6,539 nucleotides of DNA from Rubrobacter sp. (GCA_019247245.1 JAFAPF010000216.1:1-6539); one strand, 5' to 3'; positions 1 through 5,714 are shown, counted from the first letter of the stretch. Numbers and translations are program-made. Notes: generated by a model not told the origin, from the letters alone.

Positions 1-621
1 TTTGGTTCAGCGTCTCACCGATCTGCGCAAGGTTGAGCGCGCCGGTGCGTCCGTAGATCAAACCGATACCGCCCAGCACAAGGAAGCTACCGACGCTATT
101 AGTAACGGCAAAGTTTATCGAGCCTTCGATCGGCGGGCGATGACCAATCTCGTGGGCGATCAAGGCGATGGCCGAGACGGTCATGAGCTCTAAGAACACG
201 AACATGTTAAAGAGATCGCCGCTCAAGCTGAAGCCCACCATAGCGGCCAGAAACACGAGCATAAGCGCGTGGAAGATGTGGCTTACGGACTCGAAGTAGC
301 GCCAGCAGAAGAGGAGCGCCGCACTCATCAGCAGCCCCGCGAAGGCAGCCAGGCCCGCACCTAAGGGGTCGATCACGAACGAGATCCCCAGCGCGATTCC
401 CCCCCGCGGCTGCCAACCTCCAAACCAGTAAACGATGGTTCCATCTAAACGATGGTTCCATCTGCAGAGCGAGCGAGCAACACGGCGCAGAGCATGGTCA
501 CGGCTACCGCGGCGGCTAGAGACACGATGTCGGCTACACGACGTCGAGGGAACGACGCCGTGGCGGCAAGGGCGGCGGCCACCAGTAGAGGGATCGCTAC
601 CGGCAGCACGGGCAGGCTCAT
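1..621 (-). pseudogene. mnhD: MrpD/MnhD antiporter subunit, frameshifted by a 17-bp duplication, 3' end outside window
   Basis: MrpD subunits are ND5/NuoL/M-like membrane proteins that form an ion-conducting core of the multisubunit Na+(K+)/H+ antiporter. Reading starts at the ATG at 621-619, four bases after the mnhC stop, and gives a hydrophobic N-terminus (MSLPVLPVAIPLLVAAAL...). It stops after 58 codons at a TAG at 447-445. The stop lies at the junction of two exact 17-bp copies (430-463). With one copy removed, the frame continues without a break to base 2. It passes family-typical stretches such as FVIDPLGAGLAAFAGLL, LSGDLFNMFVFLELMTVSA and EGSINFAVTNSVGSF; the acidic FVFLELM segment is typical of this family. 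The C-terminal part lies outside the window; full-length MrpD is about 490 residues. Identity is confident. Whether this is a true pseudogene, a reversible switch or a sequence error cannot be decided here. Confidence 0.88.
430..463. repeat. 17-bp perfect tandem duplication inside mnhD
   Basis: The unit AAACGATGGTTCCATCT occurs at 430-446 and again at 447-463 with no mismatch. The base before the first copy (T429) equals the last base of the unit, so the slippage register is ambiguous by one. Seventeen is not a multiple of three. The extra copy therefore shifts the mnhD frame and creates the TAG at 447-445. The unit has no similarity to the insertion sequence ends in this window. Confidence 0.97.
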
Positions 622-625
622 CCCA

Positions 626-970
626 TCAGCCCTTCATGGCGGCGATTTCGTCAGGGTTAACCGTGCCGAACCGCTTCTGTGCCTGCAGCGCCAGGCCAAA
701 GAGGAGTGCGCTCACGGTCGCCTCGACGACCACGTCGGTAAGGGTAAGCGCCTGGACTACCGGATCCACGATAGGCGTGTCAGGCGGGATGTCAGCAAAC
801 ACAGGTGCCTGCGCCCCGGCGAGGTAGCCGATCGCGAGCAGCAAGACGTAGCTCGAGGACTGGACCACCGTCAAGCAGACGATAAGGTGGACGAGGTGCC
901 GGCTCGTGACGATCCCGTATAGGCCGACGAGGAAGAGCCACGCGGCGACCGCATAGGGTAGGAAGCTCAT
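626..970 (-). CDS. mnhC: Na+/H+ antiporter subunit C (MrpC/MnhC, NuoK-like)
   Basis: The 114-residue protein belongs to the NuoK/MrpC family, a small three-helix membrane subunit that packs next to MrpD in the antiporter. Hydrophobic segments are at about residues 3-22, 28-51 and 76-97. The region DPVVQALTLTDVVVEATVSA matches the conserved last helix, where most relatives have PLPQALVLTAIVI; the extra acidic residues D79 and E83 are unusual but occur in this type of subunit. The length is normal. The ATG overlaps the stop of the upstream mnhB fusion by four bases (ATGA), which suggests translational coupling. mnhD follows four bases after its stop. Confidence 0.9.
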   Translation of the reverse strand: MSFLPYAVAAWLFLVGLYGIVTSRHLVHLIVCLTVVQSSSYVLLLAIGYLAGAQAPVFADIPPDTPIVDPVVQALTLTDVVVEATVSALLFGLALQAQKRFGTVNPDEIAAMKG

Positions 971-1731
971 TCTTCACCCAGGCCCGATATGAACTGCTGA
1001 TCCAAGAACTCCGAGATAAGCAAGACGAAGGCCCCCGCGACCTCGAGCCCGACCGAGATGTTGAGCAGCGGGATCATCCCCGAAGAGAGCAACGTGCCCG
1101 GTTCACCGAGCGGTAGGAAATTGTAGAGGAATTCCGAGCCAGCGATCAGCCCTCCCAGGCCGACGAGCACGAAGCCAGCGGCCCCACCAGCATCGGCCAA
1201 CTCGACGAGCGGTATCGGCCGGACCCGCCTCATAGCCGGGTAGCGCCCGGCGAGGGAAACGAGTATGAGCGCAGCGGCAAGTATAACACCGCCCTGAAAG
1301 CCTCCCCCGGGCGTGATGTGCCCGTGGACGACTATATAGATGCCGAGCACGACGAGGGGGCCGACTAGCGCGAGCCCCAGCACGCGCAGTGCATCGCTAG
1401 CCTCACGGCGCCGACGGTGAACCGGGTACTCCTCCTCCTCTTCTTCTTCGGTACGCTCGCCACGTAGCTCGCGCAGGAGTATGACGAGTCCCATGACCGC
1501 AGCGAAAAGGATGTACTCCTCCCCCATGGTGTCAAACCCCCGATAGTCGAACGTCGTCGCGCCCACCGCCTCCGTCGTATGTCGCTCGCTCATAACGATC
1601 TGCCCAAGCACGATACCGTACGGGCCACGGTAGTCGCCGAAAGAGGGCAGGCCCGAAAGGCCCCAGACGAACAGAAAGCCGAAGATCGCCGCTGCGACTA
1701 GGAAGAGCACGCGGCGAGAGCGCATGGTCAC
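967..1731 (-). CDS. mnhB: MbhE-like (MrpA C-terminal) domain fused to MrpB/MnhB
   Basis: The protein is 254 residues with two parts. Residues about 8-88 resemble MbhE, the last segment of long MrpA proteins; the marker is YRGFDTMGEEYILFAAVMG. Residues about 115-248 are MrpB, with the characteristic HGHITPGGGFQGGV loop (residues 137-149) and further membrane helices. An acidic then basic linker (seven glutamates at 95-101, then HRRRR) joins them, probably on one face of the membrane. MrpB alone is usually about 140 residues, so the length fits a fusion. Translation begins at GTG 1731, overlapping the preceding stop by four bases, or at ATG 1725 two codons later. It is expected to act as a structural membrane subunit of the antiporter. 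Confidence 0.87.
   Translation of the reverse strand: MTMRSRRVLFLVAAAIFGFLFVWGLSGLPSFGDYRGPYGIVLGQIVMSERHTTEAVGATTFDYRGFDTMGEEYILFAAVMGLVILLRELRGERTEEEEEEEYPVHRRRREASDALRVLGLALVGPLVVLGIYIVVHGHITPGGGFQGGVILAAALILVSLAGRYPAMRRVRPIPLVELADAGGAAGFVLVGLGGLIAGSEFLYNFLPLGEPGTLLSSGMIPLLNISVGLEVAGAFVLLISEFLDQQFISGLGEE
1429..1449 (-). repeat. GAG/GAA codon run encoding seven glutamates
   Basis: Seven consecutive glutamate codons (three GAA, then four GAG on the minus strand) form a trinucleotide repeat in the linker between the MbhE-like and MrpB domains. Changes in repeat number here would keep the frame and only alter linker length. Confidence 0.85.
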
Positions 1732-1976
1732 TCGTCTGGCCTCTGCAGTCGGGCCAGCTTGGCCAGCGTCAGGACGATCATCGAGGGCAGTGCGAGGGAG
1801 CCAACGACGATCTGCGACAAGGCTACATCAGGGGCCTGAAAGGCGAAGAAGAGCAAACCGAGCAGCAAACCAAAGACACCGGCGACTATCGACTGTCGCA
1901 GTGGGTCCCGGACCAGCACCACGGCCGTACCCCCCAAAGCAACCAGTACCAGGAGCACGCCCTGCAAAACGGTCAC
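1728..1976 (-). CDS. MbhD-like subunit (stand-alone MrpA C-terminal domain, DUF4040 type)
   Basis: This 82-residue membrane protein corresponds to the MbhD portion near the C-terminus of long MrpA proteins. It has about three hydrophobic segments (residues 4-22, 28-47, 55-74). The signature FQAPDVALSQIVVGS (residues 46-60) matches the conserved APDVALTEAAVG motif of that family. The start is GTG at 1976, overlapping the mnhG stop (GTGA). Its own stop overlaps the next gene in the same way. A separate MbhD gene followed by an MbhE domain means that the MrpA C-terminal region is split here. No MrpA N-terminal ND5-like domain is present in this window. Confidence 0.87.
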   Translation of the reverse strand: MTVLQGVLLVLVALGGTAVVLVRDPLRQSIVAGVFGLLLGLLFFAFQAPDVALSQIVVGSLALPSMIVLTLAKLARLQRPDE

Positions 1977-2296
1977 GGTTCCTCTACCTCATGCGGCCGA
2001 GCTTGTAGCTCTCCGTGCTCCCGCAGGCGAGCGGACCGTGCCGTCACATGCACGAGCACCGGCGAGACAATGAGCAAGACAGCGGCGATCAGGACGGCCT
2101 TCGTGCCGATCTGCGAGAGCAATCCCTCACGTACCACAACGGCGGCCGCGATCAGGACTGCGCCGAAACTCGCCGGACCAGTATAGTGTAGGCGGTCGTA
2201 GACACCGCTCATGACAAGCACTCCGAGACAGCAGATAAGCTCGGTTCCAACCCCAAGGATCAGCAGCACCACCACCAGCATATCTGCTATGGTCAT
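1973..2296 (-). CDS. mnhG: Na+/H+ antiporter subunit G (MrpG/MnhG)
   Basis: The 107-residue protein starts at ATG 2296, overlapping the mnhF stop by four bases; the longer open frame upstream of this ATG is only antisense or shadow reading over mnhF. Three hydrophobic segments are at about residues 5-29, 42-56 and 65-85. The motif GVLVMSGVYDRLHYTGPASFGAVL matches the conserved MrpG region around R/D-x-hydrophobic-RLH. The charged tail (REHGELQARPHEVEEP) is probably cytoplasmic. MrpG is a small accessory subunit needed for assembly of the antiporter. Confidence 0.92.
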   Translation of the reverse strand: MTIADMLVVVLLILGVGTELICCLGVLVMSGVYDRLHYTGPASFGAVLIAAAVVVREGLLSQIGTKAVLIAAVLLIVSPVLVHVTARSARLREHGELQARPHEVEEP

Positions 2297-2547
2297 ATCT
2301 CGCGCTCCACGTACCGCACAAAGGCTAGCGCGCCGACGAACGAAAGCACAGCCAACATGAGCGCCAAGTCGACGAACGACTGCCGCTGAAAGCCCTCGGC
2401 AAGCAGTAGGAACACGAGCGCAGAGATCACCCCGCCCAGCTCGAGCGCGACCAACCCCTCCATCGCCGATCCCCTCAAGGACACCAGAAGGCACGGTACA
2501 ATGCCGCCGAGCACGAGCACGATGGCGGCCAGAACCCACGCGTTCAT
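2293..2547 (-). CDS. mnhF: Na+/H+ antiporter subunit F (MrpF/MnhF)
   Basis: This 84-residue protein has three hydrophobic segments (about residues 3-23, 32-49 and 59-77), the normal build of MrpF. Family-like features are the early VPCLLVSLRG stretch and the central ALELGGVISALVFLLLA segment, followed by a basic-acidic C-terminal end (RYVEREI). The ATG at 2547 overlaps the mnhE stop, and its TGA overlaps the mnhG start, so the three genes are translationally coupled. It is expected to be a structural subunit of the antiporter. Confidence 0.92.
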   Translation of the reverse strand: MNAWVLAAIVLVLGGIVPCLLVSLRGSAMEGLVALELGGVISALVFLLLAEGFQRQSFVDLALMLAVLSFVGALAFVRYVEREI

Positions 2548-3089
2548 CCCAGCTCCAGAGGATCGATGCTTCTCGGCTTATCAGGTTCGGGCACGAGCTG
2601 GTGAACGAGGATAAGGTTGCGCTCACGGTCGATATCGAGAACGTAAGTGTTGGGGGCAAACGAGCCTACACCCTTGGCGATAGCCCGACGAGCGGCCGCT
2701 TCGGAATCTTCCCCGGCAGCTCGGAACGGGACCGCGCGGAAGGAGCCGCCTACGGACTGTCGCATCACGAGTCGGCGCCATAGCATGACGACAAGAACAC
2801 CAGTATCGAGCGCAGCTTGTGGCGGCAGACGCCATAACCCGAGCGCCCAACGCAGACGCGGGCGGAAGGATACCAAGCGCTGGGAGCGAACCGTGGTCGC
2901 CGCGGCCGCACCTATCGCTGCGGCGGCTGTGCCCGTCACTAGCTCGGACACATCGATTGAGTCCACCACCAGAAGGAGATACAAGCCGGTAAGGATGATC
3001 CAGGATAAGACCCAGAAGATAAGCTGATCCAGGCCCCCCGGCGTCATCTCCTCCAACATACCCCTATTATGGCCCTGACGCCCGCCCAT
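2544..3089 (-). CDS. mnhE: Na+/H+ antiporter subunit E (MrpE/MnhE)
   Basis: This is the first gene of the antiporter operon, encoding 181 residues. The frame opens at GTG 3107, but ATG 3089 is preferred because a GGAGG lies eight bases before it; the ATGs at 3059 and 3047 lack a properly placed ribosome binding site. Two N-terminal hydrophobic segments (about residues 22-40 and 45-63) are followed by an amphipathic middle and a soluble C-terminal domain. The stretch GVGSFAPNTYVLDIDRERN followed by LILVHQLV fits the conserved MrpE region (usually a TPGT-type loop, then V-D-D and VH). MrpE is needed for full activity and assembly of Mrp complexes. Confidence 0.92.
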   Translation of the reverse strand: MGGRQGHNRGMLEEMTPGGLDQLIFWVLSWIILTGLYLLLVVDSIDVSELVTGTAAAAIGAAAATTVRSQRLVSFRPRLRWALGLWRLPPQAALDTGVLVVMLWRRLVMRQSVGGSFRAVPFRAAGEDSEAAARRAIAKGVGSFAPNTYVLDIDRERNLILVHQLVPEPDKPRSIDPLELG

Positions 3090-3273
3090 CGCACTTTCCT
3101 CCACCACGTTGCGCGCCGCTCCAGCATACTATCAGAATCAACGCTGGTTTCGCATTGTGTGAGTCACAGGTGGAGATACGGGCCCTAAGTAAGAGGCGTT
3201 GCTACACCTCGTAGTCCAGGGATCTTACCTGTATTCTCAAGCCCCGATGGATGGTCAAGGGGGAAGCGCAACT
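3090..3273 (-). other. Intergenic leader before mnhE with a stem-loop and a weak promoter candidate
   Basis: No gene is seen in this stretch. On the minus strand TTGACC (3258-3253) is followed after 17 bases by AATACA (3235-3230); the -35 is good (5/6) but the -10 is poor (3/6). A nested inverted repeat lies just downstream: GTAAGA at 3189-3194 pairs with TCTTAC at 3223-3228, and inside it CTAC (3202-3205) pairs with GTAG (3211-3214). The antiporter operon presumably needs its own promoter here because the insertion sequence and the relic separate it from the ribosomal genes, but no strong box is visible. Confidence 0.35.
3098..3102 (-). promoter_or_regulatory. Ribosome binding site deciding the mnhE start
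   Basis: The minus strand reads GGAGG here, followed by eight bases and the ATG at 3089. It overlaps the alternative GTG at 3107 region and therefore argues against starting there. Confidence 0.7.
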
Positions 3274-3549
3274 CTAGCCAGCTTCTCCATCCTCTTCTTG
3301 AGCGGCGTTCGCCACGTCCCCAACAGTGATGTACCCGTTGGCATCGGTACCCTCGACGGTGATCAGGACCACCCCGAGCTCCTCTGCTCTGTACCGCACG
3401 GCGCCGGTGACCCTTGCTTCGGCGGCAGTATTCTCCACGTCCTCGACAAGGATGTTTCCTTCTGAGCCTGTGCCCTCTACTTAGGAGAGGTACACATCCA
3501 ACTCCTCGGCTTTACGCCCGGCGTCTTCCATGGCCTCTACCTGGTCGCT
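3274..3549 (-). pseudogene. Relic with two tandem E3-binding-domain-like motifs, downstream of rplT
   Basis: In one minus-strand frame this stretch codes a protein-like sequence interrupted only by TAA at 3483-3481 and ended by TAG at 3276-3274. It contains two related motifs 41 residues apart: AEELDVYLS*VEGTGSEGNI then LVEDVENTAA, and AEELGVVLITVEGTDANGYI then TVGDVANAA; 18 of 32 positions agree. The pattern (A-x-E-L-G-V-x-L, then V-x-G-T-G-x-x-G-R-I, then D-V) is that of the peripheral subunit-binding (E3-binding) domain of 2-oxo acid dehydrogenase E2 proteins. The arginine of the GRI element is lost in both copies (N and Y), the second copy has GTD for GTG, and no start codon with a ribosome binding site is present, which all suggest decay. 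The frame is the same as that of rplT if the insertion sequence is removed. Confidence 0.65.
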
Positions 3550-3561
3550 CTAGGTGCGTCT

Positions 3562-3565
3562 CTAG
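3562..3565. repeat. CTAG, left flank of the insertion sequence (probable target duplication)
   Basis: CTAG directly precedes the left terminal repeat and matches CTAG at 4429-4432 after the right one. Because CTAG is a palindrome, the exact element boundary (TA, or all four bases, as duplication) cannot be fixed from sequence alone. IS5-family elements commonly use TA or YTAR-type targets. Confidence 0.6.
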
Positions 3566-3580
3566 AGGGTGTTATGAACT
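3566..3580 (+). repeat. Left terminal inverted repeat of the IS
   Basis: AGGGTGTTATGAACT matches the reverse complement of 4414-4428 at 14 of 15 positions. Similarity fades after this point. Confidence 0.85.
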
Positions 3581-4413
3581 TCTACGCTGGAGCCAGTAGC
3601 ATGCGGCCATGTCGAACCGAAAGCCTTATCCCAGCGACGTATCCAACGAAGAATGGGCCTTTGTGGTTCCGTACTTGACGCTAGTCCGCGAGAGGATGTG
3701 CCCCAACGCACCCACGACGTTAGAGAGGTCTTCAACGCCTTGAGGTGGATTGTGCGTGCGGGTGCTTCTTGGCGGATGCTGCCACACGACTTTCCTCCGT
3801 GGGAGACTGTCTACCAGCAAACAAGGAGGTGGATAGCCGCCGGGGTCTTTGAGGCGATGGTCCACGGCCTCAGAGCCTTGATGCGCCTGGCCTCCGGTTA
3901 CAGGCCCGAGCCTTCAGCGGCGATCCTCGACAGCCGCACGCTGCGCTCTTCACCCGAAAGCGGACACCGGGCCGGCTACGACGGTGCCAAACGCAAAAAG
4001 GGCTCGAAGGTGCATGCAGCCGTTGATACTTTAGGATACCCGCTCGCCCTGCACGTCACTCCGGCCGACGAGCAGGACCGGGCGCAGGTGAAGGAGCTGG
4101 CCGAGGCTGTGCAGGAGGCGACCGGCGAGTCGGTAGAGCTAGCCTACGTAGACCGGGGATACACCGGGGAGGACCCGGCCGAGGCAGCGGAGGAGCACAG
4201 CACTCGGCTGGAGGCGATCAAGCGGCCAGAAGCTAAGCGGGGCTTCGTGCTTTTGCCGAGGCGGTGGGTGGTCGAGCGCGATTTCGCGTGGGTCTCGCGC
4301 TTTCGGCGTTTAGTCAAGGATTACGAGCGGCTGCCTGCCACGGTGGCTGGGGGCTGCACTTCGTCGCTTTCGCATGCCTCTTCCTCCACCGAGCGATCCC
4401 CGTATTCGGGACG

Positions 4414-4428
4414 AGTTCACAACACCCT
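4414..4428 (-). repeat. Right terminal inverted repeat of the IS
   Basis: Read on the minus strand it is AGGGTGTTGTGAACT, one mismatch from the left end. The next four bases outside are CTAG. Confidence 0.85.
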
Positions 4429-4432
4429 CTAG
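4429..4432. repeat. CTAG, right flank of the insertion sequence, includes the rplT stop
   Basis: This CTAG matches the left flank at 3562-3565. Its first three bases (CTA, read TAG on the minus strand) are the rplT stop codon, so the target site was the stop codon itself and its duplication left rplT intact. Confidence 0.6.
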
Positions 4433-4797
4433 GCAAGGTCACCGTTGAGAGCATTCTTGACCTGGGATACAACCATGGCGAAAGCGGCAGGCTCGGTTGC
4501 GGCGAGGTCAGCCAGAATCTTGCGGTCCAGATCTATCTCGGCCAAACGCAATCCGTGGACAAACTGGGAGTACGAGAGCCCATGCTCCCGCGCTCCGGCA
4601 TTGATCCGCTGGATCCAGAGCGACCGAAAGTCTCTCTTGCGCTGCTTACGCCCCACGTAGGCGTAAACACCGCTCTTCCAGACCTGCTCCTTGGCCCGCC
4701 TGTACGAGCTCTTCTTCGTCCCCCGATAGCCTTTGGCCTGCCTGAGGATTTTCCTACGCTTCTTGTGGGCGTGGACGCTACGTGCCGCGCGAGCCAT
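4429..4797 (-). CDS. rplT: 50S ribosomal protein L20 (bL20)
   Basis: L20 is an early-assembling 23S rRNA-binding protein, and in several bacteria it represses its own operon. The 122-residue sequence begins [20 protein letters not shown] and carries [43 protein letters not shown] and [20 protein letters not shown], all diagnostic. The N-terminal arm is very basic, as expected. Usual length is about 117-119, so the end ([10 protein letters not shown]) is near natural. The ATG follows the rpmI stop with no gap, and GGGAG lies about eight bases before it inside rpmI. An insertion sequence abuts the TAG stop. Confidence 0.97.
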   Translation of the reverse strand: MARAARSVHAHKKRRKILRQAKGYRGTKKSSYRRAKEQVWKSGVYAYVGRKQRKRDFRSLWIQRINAGAREHGLSYSQFVHGLRLAEIDLDRKILADLAATEPAAFAMVVSQVKNALNGDLA

Positions 4798-4995
4798 CTA
4801 GCGTACTCCCAGAAGGCGCTTGATGCGCTTCTCGTCGGACTTATGCACCGCGGTCTCGGCGTTCAGGCGCCGTTTCCGCTGAGAGCTTTTCTTTTCCAGA
4901 ATGTGGTTATGGCCGCTTCTGCGACGCTTGAGCTTGCCCCTCTTCGTAACCTCGAAACGGCCGGCAACACCCTTGTGGGTCTTCATCTTCGGCAT
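4798..4995 (-). CDS. rpmI: 50S ribosomal protein L35 (bL35)
   Basis: The 65-residue, strongly basic protein is a 50S subunit component. [20 protein letters not shown] followed by [21 protein letters not shown] is the typical L35 sequence (most relatives have KTHRGAAKRFKVTGTGK... and HILTKKS). Length is normal. A strong GGAGGAA lies about ten bases before the ATG (GGAGG at 5010-5006). The gene sits between infC and rplT in the standard order, and its stop directly touches the rplT ATG, so L35 and L20 are probably translationally coupled. Confidence 0.97.
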   Translation of the reverse strand: MPKMKTHKGVAGRFEVTKRGKLKRRRSGHNHILEKKSSQRKRRLNAETAVHKSDEKRIKRLLGVR

Positions 4996-5052
4996 CTGCT
5001 ATCTTCCTCCACGTTTTCCTTGTCCATCTTCCATCAGCAAAAAGAGGCTCGC

Positions 5053-5088
5053 GGCACGGGAGTAGCCGGTTCGCCTCGCTACGATGCC
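5053..5088 (-). promoter_or_regulatory. Stem-loop in the infC-rpmI gap, possible L20 control or attenuator element
   Basis: On the minus strand GGCATC and GTAGC pair with GCTAC and GTGCC across an 11-base loop; outer pairs are at 5053-5056 with 5085-5088 and inner pairs at 5062-5066 with 5078-5082, with a bulge between. Eight bases downstream comes a run of five T (about 5045-5037), so a weak attenuator reading is possible. In other bacteria the gap before rpmI holds the L20 operator; that role here is inference. Confidence 0.35.
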
Positions 5089-5092
5089 AGCT

Positions 5093-5101
5093 ATTGTAGC
5101 A
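5093..5101 (-). promoter_or_regulatory. Extended -10 box, candidate internal promoter for rpmI-rplT
   Basis: The minus strand reads TGCTACAAT, that is TGn followed by TACAAT (5/6 to TATAAT). No good -35 is present at 16-18 bases; ATGCAA at 17 bases matches 3/6 and lies in the tandem repeat. It lies about 98 bases before the rpmI start. Confidence 0.35.
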
Positions 5102-5105
5102 AAAC

Positions 5106-5123
5106 GTTGCATTAGTTGCATTA
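5106..5123. repeat. 9-bp tandem repeat just after infC
   Basis: GTTGCATTA occurs at 5106-5114 and again at 5115-5123 without mismatch. It starts nine bases downstream of the infC stop (minus strand) and overlaps the -35 position of the candidate internal promoter. Confidence 0.9.
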
Positions 5124-5132
5124 GCTATGGTC

Positions 5133-5699
5133 CTAGCCGGGAGCTGCGCTTTTCTGCTTTCCGGTCTCGCCTCTCGGAGTCGCATCTTTCTTCGGACCTA
5201 TGACCATGACCATGTTGCGTCCGTCGAGGTTCGGCTGGCTCTCGATACGCCCTAAGTTCTCAAGATCGCTGGCGAGCCTGCGGAGGAGTTTCTCGCCCAG
5301 CTCCGGATGCTGTACCTCACGGCCGCGGAACATAATCGTGACCTTTACCTTGTCGCCGCCTCTCAGAAAGCGCTCGACGTGAGCGCGTTTGGTGGCGAAG
5401 TCATGGTCGCCTATCTTCGGCCGGAGCTTTATCTCCCGCACGTTGATATTAATCTGCTTTTTGCGAGCGGCTTTGCGAGCCTGTTCCTTCTGGTATCTAT
5501 ACTTGCCGTAGTCCATAACCCGGACCACAGGTGGATCTGAGTTCGGTGCTACCTCCACGAGGTCCAGGTCGAGCCTCTCGGCGTAATCCATGGCGTCTCT
5601 TATGTGCTTGATCCCTAGCTGCTCTCCACTCTCGGAAATGAGACGTACCGAGCGGGTTCTGATCTGGCCGTTTATTCTCGTCTCTTCTTCTGCGGCTAC
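5133..5699 (-). CDS. infC: Translation initiation factor IF-3, non-canonical start
   Basis: IF3 binds the 30S subunit, prevents premature 50S joining and rejects wrong start codons. The N-terminal domain carries RINGQIRTRSVRLISESGEQLG and DLDLVEVAPNSDPPVVRVMDYGKYRYQKEQ; the linker is basic (ARKAARKKQ); the C-terminal domain has IKLRPKIGDHDFATKRAHVERFL, KVKVTIMFRGREVQHPELG and LDGRNMVMVIGPKK. The usual Cys in PPVCRIMDYGK is Val. The first in-frame ATG (5591) would delete about 36 conserved residues. Upstream to the TAG at about 5764 the frame has no ATG, GTG or TTG. AAGGAG at 5714-5709 is nine bases from a GTA at 5699, which gives an N-terminus of normal length (188 aa). ATA at 5675 is the alternative. 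infC is known for rare start codons that allow autoregulation. Confidence 0.9.
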   Translation of the reverse strand, partial: VAAEEETRINGQIRTRSVRLISESGEQLGIKHIRDAMDYAERLDLDLVEVAPNSDPPVVRVMDYGKYRYQKEQARKAARKKQININVREIKLRPKIGDHDFATKRAHVERFLRGGDKVKVTIMFRGREVQHPELGEKLLRRLASDLENLGRIESQPNLDGRNMVMVIGPKKDATPRGETGKQKSAAPG

Positions 5700-5708
5700 T
5701 GTGCACCA

Positions 5709-5714
5709 CTCCTT
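5709..5714 (-). promoter_or_regulatory. Ribosome binding site of infC
   Basis: AAGGAG on the minus strand, nine bases before the GTA at 5699. It is the only good Shine-Dalgarno sequence near the expected IF3 N-terminus. GTG triplets inside it or directly after it are in other frames and yield no IF3. Confidence 0.6.

Larger units (their letters stand above)
3566..4428 (+). mobile_element. IS5-family insertion sequence, about 863 bp, degenerate
   Basis: The element is bounded by 15-bp inverted repeats: AGGGTGTTATGAACT at 3566-3580 and, reversed at 4414-4428, AGGGTGTTGTGAACT (one mismatch). It is flanked by CTAG on both sides. It carries one transposase gene on the plus strand, opposite to all neighbours. 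Size, ends and the DDE transposase fit the IS5 family (IS427/IS1031-like group, assigned from memory of family style). The right flank CTAG supplies the stop codon of rplT. The two frameshifts in the transposase suggest that the copy cannot move by itself. Confidence 0.88.
3609..4432 (+). pseudogene. IS5-family DDE transposase with two frameshifts
   Basis: The protein starts at ATG 3609 ([20 protein letters not shown]...), the usual N-terminus of this family. After VRE (codon ending 3692) an extra two bases (GAGAG at 3690-3694) shift the frame. It then continues as [19 protein letters not shown] in the main frame. DDE catalytic candidates are D in [11 protein letters not shown] (about 3929), D in AYVDRGYTG (about 4151) and E in [11 protein letters not shown] (about 4277); the [14 protein letters not shown] segment between is also typical. 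At a five-G run (4349-4353) a second two-base excess shifts the frame. The expected C-terminus, [14 protein letters not shown], appears in a third frame. No stop codon follows in that frame within the element. The gene is almost certainly inactive. Confidence 0.88.

Noticed and set aside
207..461. Minus-strand frame beginning MEPSFRW within mnhD
   Set aside because: It is out of frame with the true MrpD sequence and exists only because the 17-bp repeat offers an ATG.
435..922. Long plus-strand open frames opposite mnhD and mnhC
   Set aside because: They are antisense to clear membrane-protein genes, show no family-like motifs, and arise from GC-rich codon use.
3189..3228. Nested inverted repeat before mnhE as a tRNA or small RNA gene
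   Set aside because: Stems are only 6 and 4 bp, no cloverleaf or T-arm consensus is present, and no terminator follows.
3199..3465. Plus-strand 88-residue frame between mnhE and the IS
   Set aside because: It lies opposite the repeat-bearing relic, whose minus-strand reading has clear domain-like periodicity. The plus reading shows none.
4264..5115. 283-residue plus-strand frame
   Set aside because: Only a short part near its start ([14 protein letters not shown]) is real, as the frameshifted transposase C-terminus. The rest is antisense to rplT and rpmI.
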